Assembly (NCBI GenBank): GCA_026707225.1
Contig: JAPOXG010000095.1
Span: 124,001 to 188,000 of the forward strand
Length of the DNA stretch: 64,000 nt
Origin: Chloroflexota bacterium
Lineage (GTDB): Bacteria; Chloroflexota; Anaerolineae; Aggregatilineales; Phototrophicaceae
Reading direction: 5' to 3'
This document shows, one piece after another, positions 43,118 to 52,288 of this stretch. The translations under genes and the position numbers were made by a program. Below the pieces are notes generated by a model. That model had not been told where the DNA came from, did not search any database, and saw only the letters and a program-made list of their open reading frames with translations. Every line of letters starts with the position of its first letter. The first letter of the stretch is position 1.

Positions 43118-43123
43118 TATAAT
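43118..43123 (+). promoter_or_regulatory. -10 element upstream of the TPR gene
   Basis: A perfect TATAAT lies 32 bases before ATG 43155. It overlaps an in-frame ATG at 43122, which therefore cannot be the translation start. No good -35 is visible. Confidence 0.5.
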
Positions 43124-43154
43124 GATTGATGACGGCGCCACTTTAAGGGCGTGC

Positions 43155-44339
43155 ATGATGCCGACCAAGACCAACAGCTTGCGTTACGACATCAGAGAGT
43201 TGATGAAATCAGGCGCGTTCAACGAGATTGTTGATCGCTGCCACGTGGAGCTGACATTGGCGCGGCGCGAAAACCGGGGCAGCGTCGAAGTGATCGCGCT
43301 GCTCGGATTAGCCGAGGCGCAGACGTCGCTCGGTCACTTCGGCTTCGCCCGTGATTATGTCGGGCAGGCTCTGGAGCGAGCGGAGGATATCCGCTCCGTC
43401 AGCTTGACGGTTGATGCGTTAATTGTGCGAGCTCGCATCGCGCGGGAAGGCTTTTTCCAGACCGCGGAAGCGCATGAAGATTATCGCCGCGCGGTCGACC
43501 TCGCCTTTGAAGCCGGCGATATGCGCCGCTATGGGGGGGCGCTGCTGGGCATGGGCGAGATCGCCGCCAACCCGACCGATTTCAGCAAGCAAGCCTGGCG
43601 CGTGATCGACATCGCGCGCGAAGCCAATGACGCTCAGATGGAGGCGCGGGCGATACTCTTGCTGTCGAACGCCTTCATTCGCCAGTCTGATTATAATAAA
43701 GCCAGCGACGGCTTGTTGGTGGCGCTTCGCAAGGCGCAGTCCACTCAAGACCGCCTGCTTGAGAGCCTCATCATCGGGCAGCAGGGCTTGGTTCTGACGC
43801 AAGCGGGCGAAACATTCCAGCGCGGTATCGAGCAGCAGTTGACAGCCCTGGAAGTGGCGCGGGGCATGCAGGCGATATTTCATGAATTCATGCGCCTTTA
43901 TACGCTCGCCATGACGATGCTGGCGGCAAATGACTTTGACGATGCCCGCAATTATTTTGATCAGATGCTGGCGCTGTCTCAAGATGTCGAACACAAGCCA
44001 TACGAAATGTATACCCTGGGCATGCTCGGGCAGTGGCATGAGCTCAGCGGCAAGCTCGATATTGCCATCGCCTATTTTGGACGGGCGGCAGATGCGGCGC
44101 GTGAAGTCGCCAATCCAGGATACGAAGCGCGTTATCTCTACGCGCTCGGGTCAATCTTTCAGTCACGCCGGGACTTTGAAGGCGCCCGCCGGCAATTCTC
44201 CCAAGCGCGCGCGATTTACCGATCGCTCGATGACGGCCGCAACGCCACCCGCGTCAGCGCATCCATTATTTACAGCTATATTCTGGCCTTCGCCTCACGA
44301 ATTATGAAACTGGTAGGATTCCAGCCGAAAGGCGACTGA
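43155..44339 (+). CDS. TPR-repeat protein
   Basis: A 394-residue all-helical protein made of about eight tetratricopeptide-like units, for example NRGSVEVIALLGLAEAQTSLGHFGFARDYVGQALERAE, RAVDLAFEAGDMRRYGGALLGMGEIA, KLDIAIAYFGRAADAAREVA and RRDFEGARRQFSQARAIYRSL. It is presumably a scaffold for protein contacts. No enzymatic or DNA-binding motif is seen. The start at ATG 43155 is preferred because the upstream ATG 43122 overlaps a TATAAT box; a purine run AAGGG precedes it. The pair with the GT2 gene may be incidental. Confidence 0.85.
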   Translation: MMPTKTNSLRYDIRELMKSGAFNEIVDRCHVELTLARRENRGSVEVIALLGLAEAQTSLGHFGFARDYVGQALERAEDIRSVSLTVDALIVRARIAREGFFQTAEAHEDYRRAVDLAFEAGDMRRYGGALLGMGEIAANPTDFSKQAWRVIDIAREANDAQMEARAILLLSNAFIRQSDYNKASDGLLVALRKAQSTQDRLLESLIIGQQGLVLTQAGETFQRGIEQQLTALEVARGMQAIFHEFMRLYTLAMTMLAANDFDDARNYFDQMLALSQDVEHKPYEMYTLGMLGQWHELSGKLDIAIAYFGRAADAAREVANPGYEARYLYALGSIFQSRRDFEGARRQFSQARAIYRSLDDGRNATRVSASIIYSYILAFASRIMKLVGFQPKGD

Positions 44340-44361
44340 GCTCAGTCGTTATCGCCTATGT

Positions 44362-44865
44362 TCAGAGCTCAAGCTCGCCCTTGATCCAAAGCCGGGTCAG
44401 CGTGATTGACGGGTAGAAAACGAGCGGCGGAAGATTGCCGTGCGCGAACCAGCCGACGGCCGCGGCGTCATCGCCAGCCAGCGCTTCGCCTTCCAGGACT
44501 TTGGCGCTATAAGCAATGATGATGTCGGCGAGGCCGTGATCGCGCTTGGGGAAGACCGCGAGCAGCTTGTCGATGCGCACCTGAAGATGAGTTTCTTCAA
44601 GCGTTTCTCGCCGAGCCGCCGCTTCCGGCGCTTCATCGTAATCGACGAACCCGGCCGGCAGCGCCCATTTGCCTTTGCCAGGATCGACCGCCCGCTGGAT
44701 CAGCAAGACGCGATCATCGGCTTCAATGAAGACCACCACAGCGACCTTGGGATCGAAATAGACCGGCAAGTCACAGCGTGGGCAATAGGGCCGTATCCGT
44801 CCCGCTGCGTTTCGGCTTTGCAAGGGTCCGCCGCAGATAGTGCAGAAATTCGCGATTCTGGTCAT
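44362..44865 (-). CDS. Nudix hydrolase with N-terminal zinc ribbon
   Basis: A 167-residue protein. The N-terminal zinc ribbon has CTICGG and CPRCDLP. The Nudix box is GFVDYDEAPEAAARRETLEE (about 73-92), which follows the GX5EX7REUXEEXGU pattern, except that the residue after EE is T where G is usual. NUDT13/NudC-like members hydrolyse NAD(H) or other nucleoside diphosphates; the substrate is not certain. It converges with the TPR gene, 22 bases apart. Confidence 0.91.
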   Translation of the reverse strand: MTRIANFCTICGGPLQSRNAAGRIRPYCPRCDLPVYFDPKVAVVVFIEADDRVLLIQRAVDPGKGKWALPAGFVDYDEAPEAAARRETLEETHLQVRIDKLLAVFPKRDHGLADIIIAYSAKVLEGEALAGDDAAAVGWFAHGNLPPLVFYPSITLTRLWIKGELEL

Positions 44866-44893
44866 CGAGGCTCCAGCGCCGGCGGCAATGCCA

Positions 44894-44922
44894 TTGACAA
44901 TCGGTGGCAGCCAAAATACACT
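44894..44922 (+). promoter_or_regulatory. Promoter of tRNA-Leu
   Basis: TTGACA at 44894-44899, a 17-base spacer and TACACT at 44917-44922. The predicted start is about six bases before the tRNA 5' end. Confidence 0.68.
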
Positions 44923-44934
44923 AGCCTAGGATGC

Positions 44935-45016
44935 GCCGGAGTGGCGGAATTGGCAGACGCGCACGACTCAAACTCGTGTACCTTCGGGTGTGTGGGTTCG
45001 ACTCCCACCTCCGGCA
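44935..45016 (+). tRNA. tRNA-Leu (anticodon CAA)
   Basis: An 82-nt tRNA with a variable arm typical of Leu. The acceptor stem is GCCGGAG / CTCCGGC with discriminator A. The D arm contains TGGC and TTGGCAGA. The anticodon loop is CTCAAAC (anticodon CAA), on the stem CACGA/TCGTG. A long variable arm (TACCTTCGGGT) and T arm GTGGG-TTCGACT-CCCAC follow. CCA is not encoded. It reads UUG. Confidence 0.95.
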
Positions 45017-45050
45017 CCTCTCTCCGTTTGTGTACCCCAAGCCTGAACAA

Positions 45051-45596
45051 TCAGCGAAGGCTCCATTTGGACTCCGCTTCGCCTGCTTGCTTGTTTTCGA
45101 AGCGCGCGAGTGTAAAGAGCCAATCCGAAAGTCGATTGATATAGGGCAGCGCTTGCTCGCCGATATCCTGGCTTTCCGCGAGAGCGACGACAAGGCGCTC
45201 GGCTCGGCGGCAGACGGCGCGCGCCAGCTGTATCTGGGCGGCGGCCGGCGTCCCGCCCGGCAAGATGAAGTTGCGCAGCGGCGTCAAATTCTCGCTCATC
45301 TGGTCAATCGCCCCTTCCAACCAGTCAACGTCCGCTTGTGAAACGCGCGTGATCCAATCCGCCTTGGCGTCGAGCGGCGTCGCCAGGTCCGCCCCTAGAT
45401 GGAAGAGTTGGCGTTGCGCCTTTTCCAGCCATGCGTCCACCTGCCTGCTCGGCTCGGCTGCGCGCGCGACGCCCAAGACTGAATTGAGTTCGTCGATCGT
45501 GCCGTAGGCCTCGACGCGCGCATGATGTTTGGCCACGCGACCGCCGCCAAACAGAGAGGTCCCGCCCGCGTCGCCCGTTTTGGTATAGATTTTCAT
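45051..45596 (-). CDS. ATP:cob(I)alamin adenosyltransferase, PduO type
   Basis: A 181-residue protein with the PduO/MMAB signature: MKIYTKTGDAGGTSLFGGGRVAKHHARVEAYGTIDELN at the N-terminus, FILPGGTPAAAQIQLARAVCRRAERLVVAL near 112-141 and YINRLSDWLFTLAR near 152. It transfers the adenosyl group of ATP to cob(I)alamin, giving coenzyme B12. ATG 45596 matches the family start and AGGGGAATGAG lies upstream; the longer frame adds 17 residues. No other cobalamin gene is in the window. Confidence 0.94.
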   Translation of the reverse strand: MKIYTKTGDAGGTSLFGGGRVAKHHARVEAYGTIDELNSVLGVARAAEPSRQVDAWLEKAQRQLFHLGADLATPLDAKADWITRVSQADVDWLEGAIDQMSENLTPLRNFILPGGTPAAAQIQLARAVCRRAERLVVALAESQDIGEQALPYINRLSDWLFTLARFENKQAGEAESKWSLR

Positions 45597-45678
45597 CTCA
45601 TTCCCCTCATCACGGTTCAGCGTCTTGCGGTCATGCCACACCGCCAATCGAATTCCAGCCCGACGCAGATGTCATGCC

Positions 45679-47061
45679 TCATCCCCGTCTCCCTCGCCGC
45701 TCAAAGAGCTCCCCCAGCGCGATGCCGGCGAAAACAACCCAGACCAGCTCGACGGGAAAAAGGTAACGCGGCAGCGCCAGCAGAAAGAAATGAACCGCGA
45801 CGGTGTAAGCCAGGAATCCCGCGATCGGCGCGGCCCTGACCCAACGATTGCGCGACCAGAACATGCCAAGAAGACCGAAGCCGATGCCGATATAGTGGAA
45901 GATCCAGAACATCAACTTGATGGCGAAGCCTTCAATCTGAAGCAGCTGCGTGAAACCCTCAAGTGATCGATCTTCGAAGAGCCATTTGCGTCCGGCGCCG
46001 ACTACGCTGATATCGCCGAATGAGGTCGTCCCGTGCGGCTGAAGAATCGAATAGGCAAGTTCTTCAGCGCGGAGAGCCAGATAGCCTCTCGGATCCGCGC
46101 TTACAATGGCGGCAATCTTGCTGACGTAAGTTTCGGTTGCGTGGTTGTATTTGCAGTCAACTTCGCAGCCGGGGGGCGTGTTGACTTCTACGCCTTCCAG
46201 CAGAAGACGGTCATTGTGCTCCGGCGCGCCATCGTTGCGCTCCGCGCCGCGCCACAAGGCGCCCATCATCTGGTCGCTAACGATGATGAAGCGATTCCAG
46301 CTCACGAGATTGTAGACCGTCCAGGTGGATACGACCGCCGTGTACACGATGAGCATGAGCAAAGCGCGACCGCGCCAGTTGCGCAAGAGCTGGCGGCGGC
46401 TCAACAAAACGAGATGAAGAATCAGGACGACCGGGAAAAGCACTGACACGCCGCGTGTCAAGGTCGCCAGGCCGAATGCGGCCGCCGACAGCGCCAGCAC
46501 GCTTGCTTCGCCGATTCGCCTGCTGCGCCAGTCACCGACAAGCCCGGCGATGGTTTCAATGTAGAGCCATAGACCCAGCGCGAGAAAGAATATGTACAGC
46601 GTTTCCGTGCCAATCTGCGCCGGTTCGGCGACGAAGGCGGGATGCAGCGCCGCCAGCGACGCGGCAATCAGACCGGCGCGGTCCTTGCCAGAGATGATCG
46701 TCGCCAGCCGACAAGCCAGATACACGGTCGCGATCGAGGCCAGGCACTGGACGAGGCGAATGGCGATGATCGCTTCGTGGTCGGGCAGGAAGACCTGAAA
46801 GACGCCGACAAAAATGACGTATAATGGCGCTGGCTTTAGATTAGAGTTATAGAAGGGGATGTCGCGGATCCAGCCGTGTTCCTTCCCGCTGAAGAAGCCC
46901 GCGCCATTGGCCAGATAACCGCTGCTGTCGCCACCGGTGGCGCCGGTGTACTGCTCCAGCGTCGGCTGCTCCAGCGCATAGGCGACGCGCAAAACGAAAC
47001 CGAGCAGCAGGATAGCCGTCAGCAGCCAAACGCTGCGCCCCTCAATGCGTACTGACGTCAA
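45679..47061 (-). CDS. Family 39 glycosyltransferase-like membrane protein (PMT_2/ArnT type)
   Basis: A 460-residue multipass protein with about nine or ten membrane helices. The first extracytoplasmic loop has TGGDSSGYLANGAGFFSG with the Asp expected in this family, then YNSNLKPAPLYVIFVG, a typical GT-C pattern. Families of this type transfer sugars from polyprenyl-phosphate donors to lipids or proteins on the outer face of the membrane. The acceptor is unknown. It is 83 bases from the adenosyltransferase on the same strand. Confidence 0.86.
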   Translation of the reverse strand: MTSVRIEGRSVWLLTAILLLGFVLRVAYALEQPTLEQYTGATGGDSSGYLANGAGFFSGKEHGWIRDIPFYNSNLKPAPLYVIFVGVFQVFLPDHEAIIAIRLVQCLASIATVYLACRLATIISGKDRAGLIAASLAALHPAFVAEPAQIGTETLYIFFLALGLWLYIETIAGLVGDWRSRRIGEASVLALSAAAFGLATLTRGVSVLFPVVLILHLVLLSRRQLLRNWRGRALLMLIVYTAVVSTWTVYNLVSWNRFIIVSDQMMGALWRGAERNDGAPEHNDRLLLEGVEVNTPPGCEVDCKYNHATETYVSKIAAIVSADPRGYLALRAEELAYSILQPHGTTSFGDISVVGAGRKWLFEDRSLEGFTQLLQIEGFAIKLMFWIFHYIGIGFGLLGMFWSRNRWVRAAPIAGFLAYTVAVHFFLLALPRYLFPVELVWVVFAGIALGELFERRGRRG

Positions 47062-47253
47062 GCCAACTCCCGTTGAAGCCGCCGGAAAACGAAGGAATCA
47101 GCAGGGATCATCCCCAGGACAGGTCCACAATCCGGTCCAATTCTTGGGCCTCTTTGTACCCTTATATTACATACAGACCCGCGCTTATCCATCATTGTTT
47201 GTTCTGTTGCCTTCCCTCAATCCGACTATAATTGATCAAGAGGGAGACGGCGA

Positions 47254-48012
47254 ATGAAAGAGACACAAGCGTACATTGAGCGGATCAAGCGGGTCAATCG
47301 TGGGCATCAGCGGCTGGAACTGGCGGTGGATCAATCGCTATCGGCGATGCTCGCCGGGCAAGCGATGCTCGTGCGCCGCATCGACAAGGATTACGATTCC
47401 GAACAATGGGATCCCTATCTGCGCGAGCTCTGGTTCCCGGTGGAGATCCAGGCGCGCAATATCGTCATCGTGGAGCGCCCGGCCCGCGCCCATTTCCTTC
47501 CAGGCCAACTGTTGAGCATCATCGGTCCGGTCGGCAGGCCCTTTAGATTCCGCCACAATCTGCGCAATATCCTGCTCATTGCCTATCATACTACGCCAGC
47601 GGCGCTGCTGCTGATGCTGCCGCCGCTCTTGGCGAAGCAGGTTGGCATAACACTGGTCCTGATGGGATCGGCCAGGCAATATGAAACGAGTCATTTGTCG
47701 GAGGAAGTCGAGGTCATCCAGGCGGACGATGACCTGACTTGGCCAGACATGGTGATGACATTGGGCTGGGCTGATCAAGTCTTTGTCGTGGTCGGGCAGG
47801 GAGACGAATGGGGATACTATCGCGATGTCATGCGGCTGATGCGCGAACGACAAGCCGACATGCCGACGAACTACGCCTTTGCTGTCATACAGCGCGATCT
47901 GCCCTGCGGCGTCGGCGCCTGCCATGCCTGCGCGCTCAACCTGCGCGGCGCCCCAAAGCTGCCTTGTGTGGATGGTCCCGCTTTTGACTTGACTGACTTG
48001 CGTTTGAATTAG
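47254..48012 (+). CDS. PyrK-like dihydroorotate dehydrogenase electron-transfer subunit
   Basis: A 252-residue flavin/iron-sulfur reductase. FLPGQLLSIIGPVGRPFRF near 75-95 marks the shortened FAD region; the RxYS motif of PyrK is not clear. NAD-domain segments such as NILLIAYHTTPAALLLMLPPL are present. The C-terminus CGVGACHACALNLRGAPKLPC, followed by VDGPAFDL, is the PyrK 2Fe-2S motif (C-x4-C-x2-C-x11-C). It would pass electrons from the dehydrogenase partner to NAD. TATAAT at 47227-47232 and GAGGGAGACGG lie upstream. It is followed 15 bases later by a PyrD-like protein. Confidence 0.87.
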   Translation: MKETQAYIERIKRVNRGHQRLELAVDQSLSAMLAGQAMLVRRIDKDYDSEQWDPYLRELWFPVEIQARNIVIVERPARAHFLPGQLLSIIGPVGRPFRFRHNLRNILLIAYHTTPAALLLMLPPLLAKQVGITLVLMGSARQYETSHLSEEVEVIQADDDLTWPDMVMTLGWADQVFVVVGQGDEWGYYRDVMRLMRERQADMPTNYAFAVIQRDLPCGVGACHACALNLRGAPKLPCVDGPAFDLTDLRLN

Positions 48013-48027
48013 CGCTGCAGGCTGCTG

Positions 48028-48957
48028 ATGGCAATCGAAATTGCGCGTCCGGGTAAAACCAGTTTGATCGTTGCGACGCCAGTCCTGCCGGCCGCCGGGA
48101 CTGTCGGCTTTGGCGACCGCTACCGATCGCTGATCGACTTTGACAAGCTAGGCGCTATCGTGACCAATCCAGCCACGATTGAACCCTGGAGCCCGGCCGC
48201 AGGCACACGCGTTATCTCGCTTGATGCCGGCGTATTGATTCACACCGGTCTGCCCAATCCCGGGCTCGCAAAGGTGATCAGCCGGAATCGCCGCGCCTGG
48301 GCGAGCCTGCCGATTCCGGTCATTTTGCATCTGGTCGCGACTTCGGTATCCCAAATAAGACGGGCTGTCGAATTGATCGACGGCGTGGATGAGATTGCCG
48401 CCGTCGAACTCGGTTTGAGCGATGACATTCACGAACCTGAGGCTGTCGATCTGGTGGCGGAAGCGGCGCGTCTGGAAAAACCCTTGCTGGCGCGATTGCC
48501 CTTTTACGAGGCTTACCAATTGGCATTGCCTATCGCGGAAGCCGGGGCCGACGCGCTGGTGTTGACGGCGCCGCCGCGCGGAACCGCTCGTGATCGACAC
48601 ACGGGGCGGCTGGTTAGCGGGCGCTTGTACGGACCACTGATCAAGCCGATGATTCTGCGTCTGGTGGGTCGGCTGCGGCGTCAGCTTCCCGCTGAGATTC
48701 CGATCATCGCTTCCGGCGGCGTCCACTCGCCGCAGGACGCGCGCGACTACATAGACGCCGGGGCGGTTGCCGTGCAAGTGGATGCGGCGACCTGGGCGCA
48801 GCCAAAAATGCTGGAGCGAATCGCTCGCGACTTGGGCGGCTGGATCGCCACCAGGCAAAGGGACGCGCTGCCGGACGAGTGGAATCCAGACATGAGCCAT
48901 ACCGAGGCGATACAACGGCGCGTAGCTCAAGCCGGCTCGCGGCGCGAATCAGACTAA
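48028..48957 (+). CDS. Dihydroorotate dehydrogenase-like protein, divergent active site
   Basis: A 309-residue flavin TIM-barrel protein of the PyrD class 1B lineage. Shared elements are GAIVTNPATIEPWSPAAG, SLDAGVLIHTGLPNPGLAKVI near 70-92, IPIIASGGVHSPQDARDYIDAGAVAVQVDAATW near 232-264 (the phosphate-binding loop of FMN) and a PyrK-like partner upstream. The motif that should carry the catalytic Cys (INISCPN in class 1B) reads AAVELGLSDD, and the usual Asn and Lys substrate ligands are not evident. It may oxidise something other than dihydroorotate. Partner and fold support a two-subunit flavin oxidoreductase. Confidence 0.83.
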   Translation: MAIEIARPGKTSLIVATPVLPAAGTVGFGDRYRSLIDFDKLGAIVTNPATIEPWSPAAGTRVISLDAGVLIHTGLPNPGLAKVISRNRRAWASLPIPVILHLVATSVSQIRRAVELIDGVDEIAAVELGLSDDIHEPEAVDLVAEAARLEKPLLARLPFYEAYQLALPIAEAGADALVLTAPPRGTARDRHTGRLVSGRLYGPLIKPMILRLVGRLRRQLPAEIPIIASGGVHSPQDARDYIDAGAVAVQVDAATWAQPKMLERIARDLGGWIATRQRDALPDEWNPDMSHTEAIQRRVAQAGSRRESD

Positions 48958-48979
48958 AAGCAGGGACATCTTGCGAGTC

Positions 48980-49297
48980 ATGCCTGAGTACGATTTCCGT
49001 TGTGACGCCTGCGGGCATCGCTTCACCCTTCGCTTCAAAAGCTACGCCTCCTACGATGCGGCGGCGCGGCGCTGTCCCGAATGCAAAGCCGGCGAATTGA
49101 CTCGCTTGATCACCCAAGTGGCGATTCCCAAATCGGGCAAGGATTATCGCAGCATGTCTTCAAGGGAGATGCTCTCGGTTTTGGAATCGGGCGAAACGAG
49201 GCAGGTGGATGAAATGTTTAGGCAAGTTGGCGGGGGCTCTGGGTCTGGCGCTGCTGGCTCCGGCTCGCCCTCGATTAAATCGGCCGATGCAGATTGA
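48980..49297 (+). CDS. FmdB-family zinc ribbon protein
   Basis: A 105-residue protein with MPEYDFRCDACGHRFTLRF at the start and RRCPECKAG, giving two CxxC pairs of the FmdB/CxxC-CxxC-SSSS zinc ribbon family, whose function is not settled. The C-terminus is Gly/Ser/Ala-rich (GGGSGSGAAGSGSPS). ATG 48980 is chosen as the family always begins MPxYxF; the longer TTG frame adds three residues. It is 22 bases behind the PyrD-like gene, so probably in that operon. Confidence 0.92.
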   Translation: MPEYDFRCDACGHRFTLRFKSYASYDAAARRCPECKAGELTRLITQVAIPKSGKDYRSMSSREMLSVLESGETRQVDEMFRQVGGGSGSGAAGSGSPSIKSADAD

Positions 49298-49299
49298 GA

Positions 49300-49581
49300 T
49301 TATAAGAACCAATCGCGCAGGGCGTCGCGCGTTTCATCAATGATTGCTTCCCAGGGTTGATCGGGCGCGCGTGTTATCGTTAGGCGGTCGCTTTCAATGG
49401 TCAGCATCTTGATGCCATCGACAGCCCCGAAGAGCAACTGCGCGATTGGCGAGCCGGAGTCGCCCGCCTGCGGATTCAGGTATCGTTCTTCATCATCCTC
49501 GGTCAACGATTGGTTGACGTAAAGGTCGGCGACATTTGGGTCATCACTGTATTCGACCTCTACCGTGACGTATTCAGACAT
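49300..49581 (-). CDS. NifU N-terminal (Nfu_N) domain protein
   Basis: A 93-residue acidic protein whose pattern fits the Nfu_N domain: MSEYVTVEVEYSDDPNVADLYVNQSL, GSPIAQLLFGAVDGIKMLTIESDRLTITRAPDQPWEAIIDETRDALRDWFL. The SPIAxxLFxxxGIxxL and ITITRxxxxxWxxI patterns are characteristic. The C-terminal Cys-bearing Nfu domain is absent, so it is not a scaffold for clusters by itself. The frame opens at a GTG (49599) right after the agmatine deiminase stop; ATG 49581 is the alternative I chose. Function unknown; a small modulator in Fe-S assembly is one guess. Confidence 0.72.
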   Translation of the reverse strand: MSEYVTVEVEYSDDPNVADLYVNQSLTEDDEERYLNPQAGDSGSPIAQLLFGAVDGIKMLTIESDRLTITRAPDQPWEAIIDETRDALRDWFL

Positions 49582-49602
49582 CGCGCAACCCAGTTCCACC
49601 CC

Positions 49603-50703
49603 TCAAGTTCCGCCGGCGGGCTGCTGCTGCGTGATGCAATGAATGTTGCCGCCGCCCAGCAAAATCTCCCGCGATTGCACACCGATGATCTTGTGTTTCG
49701 GATACAGTTCCGCCAGCCTTCGCCTTGCGTCCGCGTCGTGTCGATCATTGAATTGCGGCAAGATAATTCCGCCATTGGCAATGTAGAAATTGATGTAGGA
49801 GCCGGCCAGGCGCTCGCCTGTCGGGCGCAGGAAGGCGCTGTCGACGACATCCAATCCCCCCGCTTCTTCTTTCGTCATGGTCAGCGGATCGGGCTGCTGA
49901 ATCTTGTGGACTTCGAGCGGACGGTCCCGCGCGTCGCGCGCCGATCTTAGCGCATCGTATGCTTCGGCGGAGCGTTCGTATTGCGGGTCGGCTTTGTCGT
50001 CGGTCCAGGTCATGGCGACGACGCCCGGGCGCGCAAAGCAGCATAAATTGTCGACATGCCCATCGGTCTCGTCTTCATAGACGCCGCGCGGCAGCCAGAC
50101 TATTTTCTCTATGTTCAGATAATCCGCCAGGCGCTGCTCGATCTCCGCGCGCGTTAGATCAGGATTGCGATTGGGATGCAGCAGGCACTGTTCCGTCGTG
50201 ATCAAGGCGCCTTGACCGTCGACGTGAAATGAGCCGCCTTCCATCACCAGAGGCGCCTTATAACGGTCGAGTGATTCGATTTCCAGCGTCTTGGCCGCGA
50301 CCAATTCATCTTGGTCCCAGGGAAAATACATCATCTTTTGCAGCCCGCCCCAAGCGTTGAAGATCCAGTCGACGCCGCGCGCTGCGCCCTTGTCGTCCAC
50401 GACGAAGGTAGCGCCGCAATCCCGCATCCAGGCGTCATTGCTGGATAGCTCCACGACGCGAACCGTCGCAGGCAGCATCGCGCGCGCGTTTTCAAATTGA
50501 TCGGCATTGACGCCCATGGTGACTGGCTCGAAGCGGGAAACCTGCCGCGCCACTTCGGCGAAGGCGCGCTGCGCCGGCTTGCCGCCGTTGCGCCAGGTAT
50601 CGGGCCGCTGGGGCCAGAGCATCCAGCAGCCGGCATGCGCTTCCCACTCAGCGGGCATACGGAATCCGTCTGCTCTCGGTGTTGATTCTATCACGCTCGA
50701 CAT
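49603..50703 (-). CDS. aguA: Agmatine deiminase (agmatine iminohydrolase)
   Basis: A 366-residue member of the guanidino-group-modifying family. [27 protein letters not shown] is the N-terminal agmatine deiminase signature. [45 protein letters not shown] (catalytic His/Asp) and [13 protein letters not shown] (catalytic Cys near 357) follow in order. It hydrolyses agmatine to N-carbamoylputrescine and ammonia, a step to putrescine. Neither an N-carbamoylputrescine amidase nor an arginine decarboxylase is in the window. Confidence 0.96.
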   Translation of the reverse strand: MSSVIESTPRADGFRMPAEWEAHAGCWMLWPQRPDTWRNGGKPAQRAFAEVARQVSRFEPVTMGVNADQFENARAMLPATVRVVELSSNDAWMRDCGATFVVDDKGAARGVDWIFNAWGGLQKMMYFPWDQDELVAAKTLEIESLDRYKAPLVMEGGSFHVDGQGALITTEQCLLHPNRNPDLTRAEIEQRLADYLNIEKIVWLPRGVYEDETDGHVDNLCCFARPGVVAMTWTDDKADPQYERSAEAYDALRSARDARDRPLEVHKIQQPDPLTMTKEEAGGLDVVDSAFLRPTGERLAGSYINFYIANGGIILPQFNDRHDADARRRLAELYPKHKIIGVQSREILLGGGNIHCITQQQPAGGT

Positions 50704-50856
50704 GGCCTTGGCTCCCGCGCGGCAAGTCGCAAGGCTGATATTATGCCCCTGACCGCTGCGCAGCGGCAGGTCGAATTTCCGGGCGCTAAAGAAAACTCGG
50801 CTCGTTCATAGTACAATACCTGCTCTGACGAATGAGACGGGTGGCGGAAGAGCCAG

Positions 50857-52254
50857 ATGCAGTTGCGCGAGATCTCGCCAGTCGATGGACGCTATGCCGA
50901 CAAACTGGCGCCATTGCGAGACTATCTCTCGGAATGGGCGCTGATGCGTTACCGCGTGCTGGTGGAGGCGCGCTGGCTTATGATGATGGCGGAGGAGCGG
51001 GAGATTACGCACCTGCGTGCATTCAGCGCGGACGAGATTGCCGCTCTCAATGCGCTGTCATGCGACTTTGATGATGAAGCGGCGCGGCGCGTCAAAGCCC
51101 TTGAAGCCGTGACCCAACACGATGTCAAGGCGGTGGAGTATTTCATCAGGGAGCGCCTTGGCGAGACCAGCCTGCGCGATGTGGCCGAGTCCGTCCATTT
51201 CGCTTGCACTTCCGATGACATCAATAACCTGGCTTACGCGATGATGTTCCGCGATGCCATTGGCACAGTCTGGCAGCCGCAGGCGCGCGCGCTGATTGAC
51301 CGTCTAAATGAACTGGCGCGTCATAGCGCGGATGTCCCGCTGCTGGCGCGCACGCATGGGCAGCCGGCCAGCCCCAGCACCATGGGCAAGGAAATCGCCG
51401 TATTCGCGCATCGGCTTCGGCGTCAGTTACGATCCATTGATTCGCAAGAGTTTCTTGGCAAATTCAACGGCGCGGTCGGCGCGTTCAACGCCCATCATGC
51501 CGCCTACCCAGGGCTGGATTGGCTTGGATTGTCACAGCGTTTTGTCGAAGGGCTGGGCTTGACCATCAATCCGCTGACGACGCAGATCGAAGCGCACGAT
51601 TACCTGGCTGAACTGGCGCACAGTTTTATGCGTTTCAACACGGTGCTGCTCGACTTCTGCCGCGACCTGTGGACCTATATTTCGCTAGGCTATTTTCGCC
51701 AGAAGATCAAGCCAGGCGAGGTCGGGTCCTCGACCATGCCGCATAAAGTCAATCCAATTGACTTCGAAAACGCGGAAGCCAATCTGGGAATCAGTAGCGC
51801 GAGTTTCGCCCACTTGGCTGACAAGCTGCCAGTATCTCGCCTGCAGCGCGATTTGAGCGATTCGTCGGCATTGCGGAATTACGGCGGCGCCATCGCCCAC
51901 AGCTACTTGGCGATGCACTCCACGGAGCGCGGCCTGTCCAGGATCGAAGTCGATCGAGCGGCATTGCTCGCCGACTTGGACGGGGCCTGGGAGGTGCTGG
52001 CGGAGGCCATTCAAACCATCATGCGCAAGCATCATGTGCCCGGCGCCTACGAGCAATTAAAGGACCTGACCCGTGGCGCCCGCGTCACCCATGAAGACTT
52101 GCGCAAATTCATTGACGCGCTGGCTTTACCGGAAGCGGACAGGGAAATGCTGAAGCAGCTCAAGCCCGCTGCCTACATCGGCTTGGCGGCGGAATTGGCG
52201 CAGATGAATTTTGAAGGCGGCGCGGCGGCGGGACCGAGGGATGGCTTCGGCTAA
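50857..52254 (+). CDS. purB: Adenylosuccinate lyase
   Basis: A 465-residue fumarase-superfamily enzyme. MQLREISPVDGRYADKLAPLRDYLSEWALMRYRVLVE is the long-form PurB start. LARTHGQPASPSTMGKEIAVFAHRL holds the catalytic His, and the signature GSSTMPHKVNPIDFENAEAN near 295 holds the catalytic Ser on the flexible loop. It cleaves adenylosuccinate and SAICAR in purine synthesis, releasing fumarate. TACAAT at 50812-50817 is a possible -10 element. Confidence 0.97.
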   Translation: MQLREISPVDGRYADKLAPLRDYLSEWALMRYRVLVEARWLMMMAEEREITHLRAFSADEIAALNALSCDFDDEAARRVKALEAVTQHDVKAVEYFIRERLGETSLRDVAESVHFACTSDDINNLAYAMMFRDAIGTVWQPQARALIDRLNELARHSADVPLLARTHGQPASPSTMGKEIAVFAHRLRRQLRSIDSQEFLGKFNGAVGAFNAHHAAYPGLDWLGLSQRFVEGLGLTINPLTTQIEAHDYLAELAHSFMRFNTVLLDFCRDLWTYISLGYFRQKIKPGEVGSSTMPHKVNPIDFENAEANLGISSASFAHLADKLPVSRLQRDLSDSSALRNYGGAIAHSYLAMHSTERGLSRIEVDRAALLADLDGAWEVLAEAIQTIMRKHHVPGAYEQLKDLTRGARVTHEDLRKFIDALALPEADREMLKQLKPAAYIGLAAELAQMNFEGGAAAGPRDGFG

Positions 52255-52288
52255 GCGATTTAGCCGGGCAGGAAAGGAGCGTATCGCG

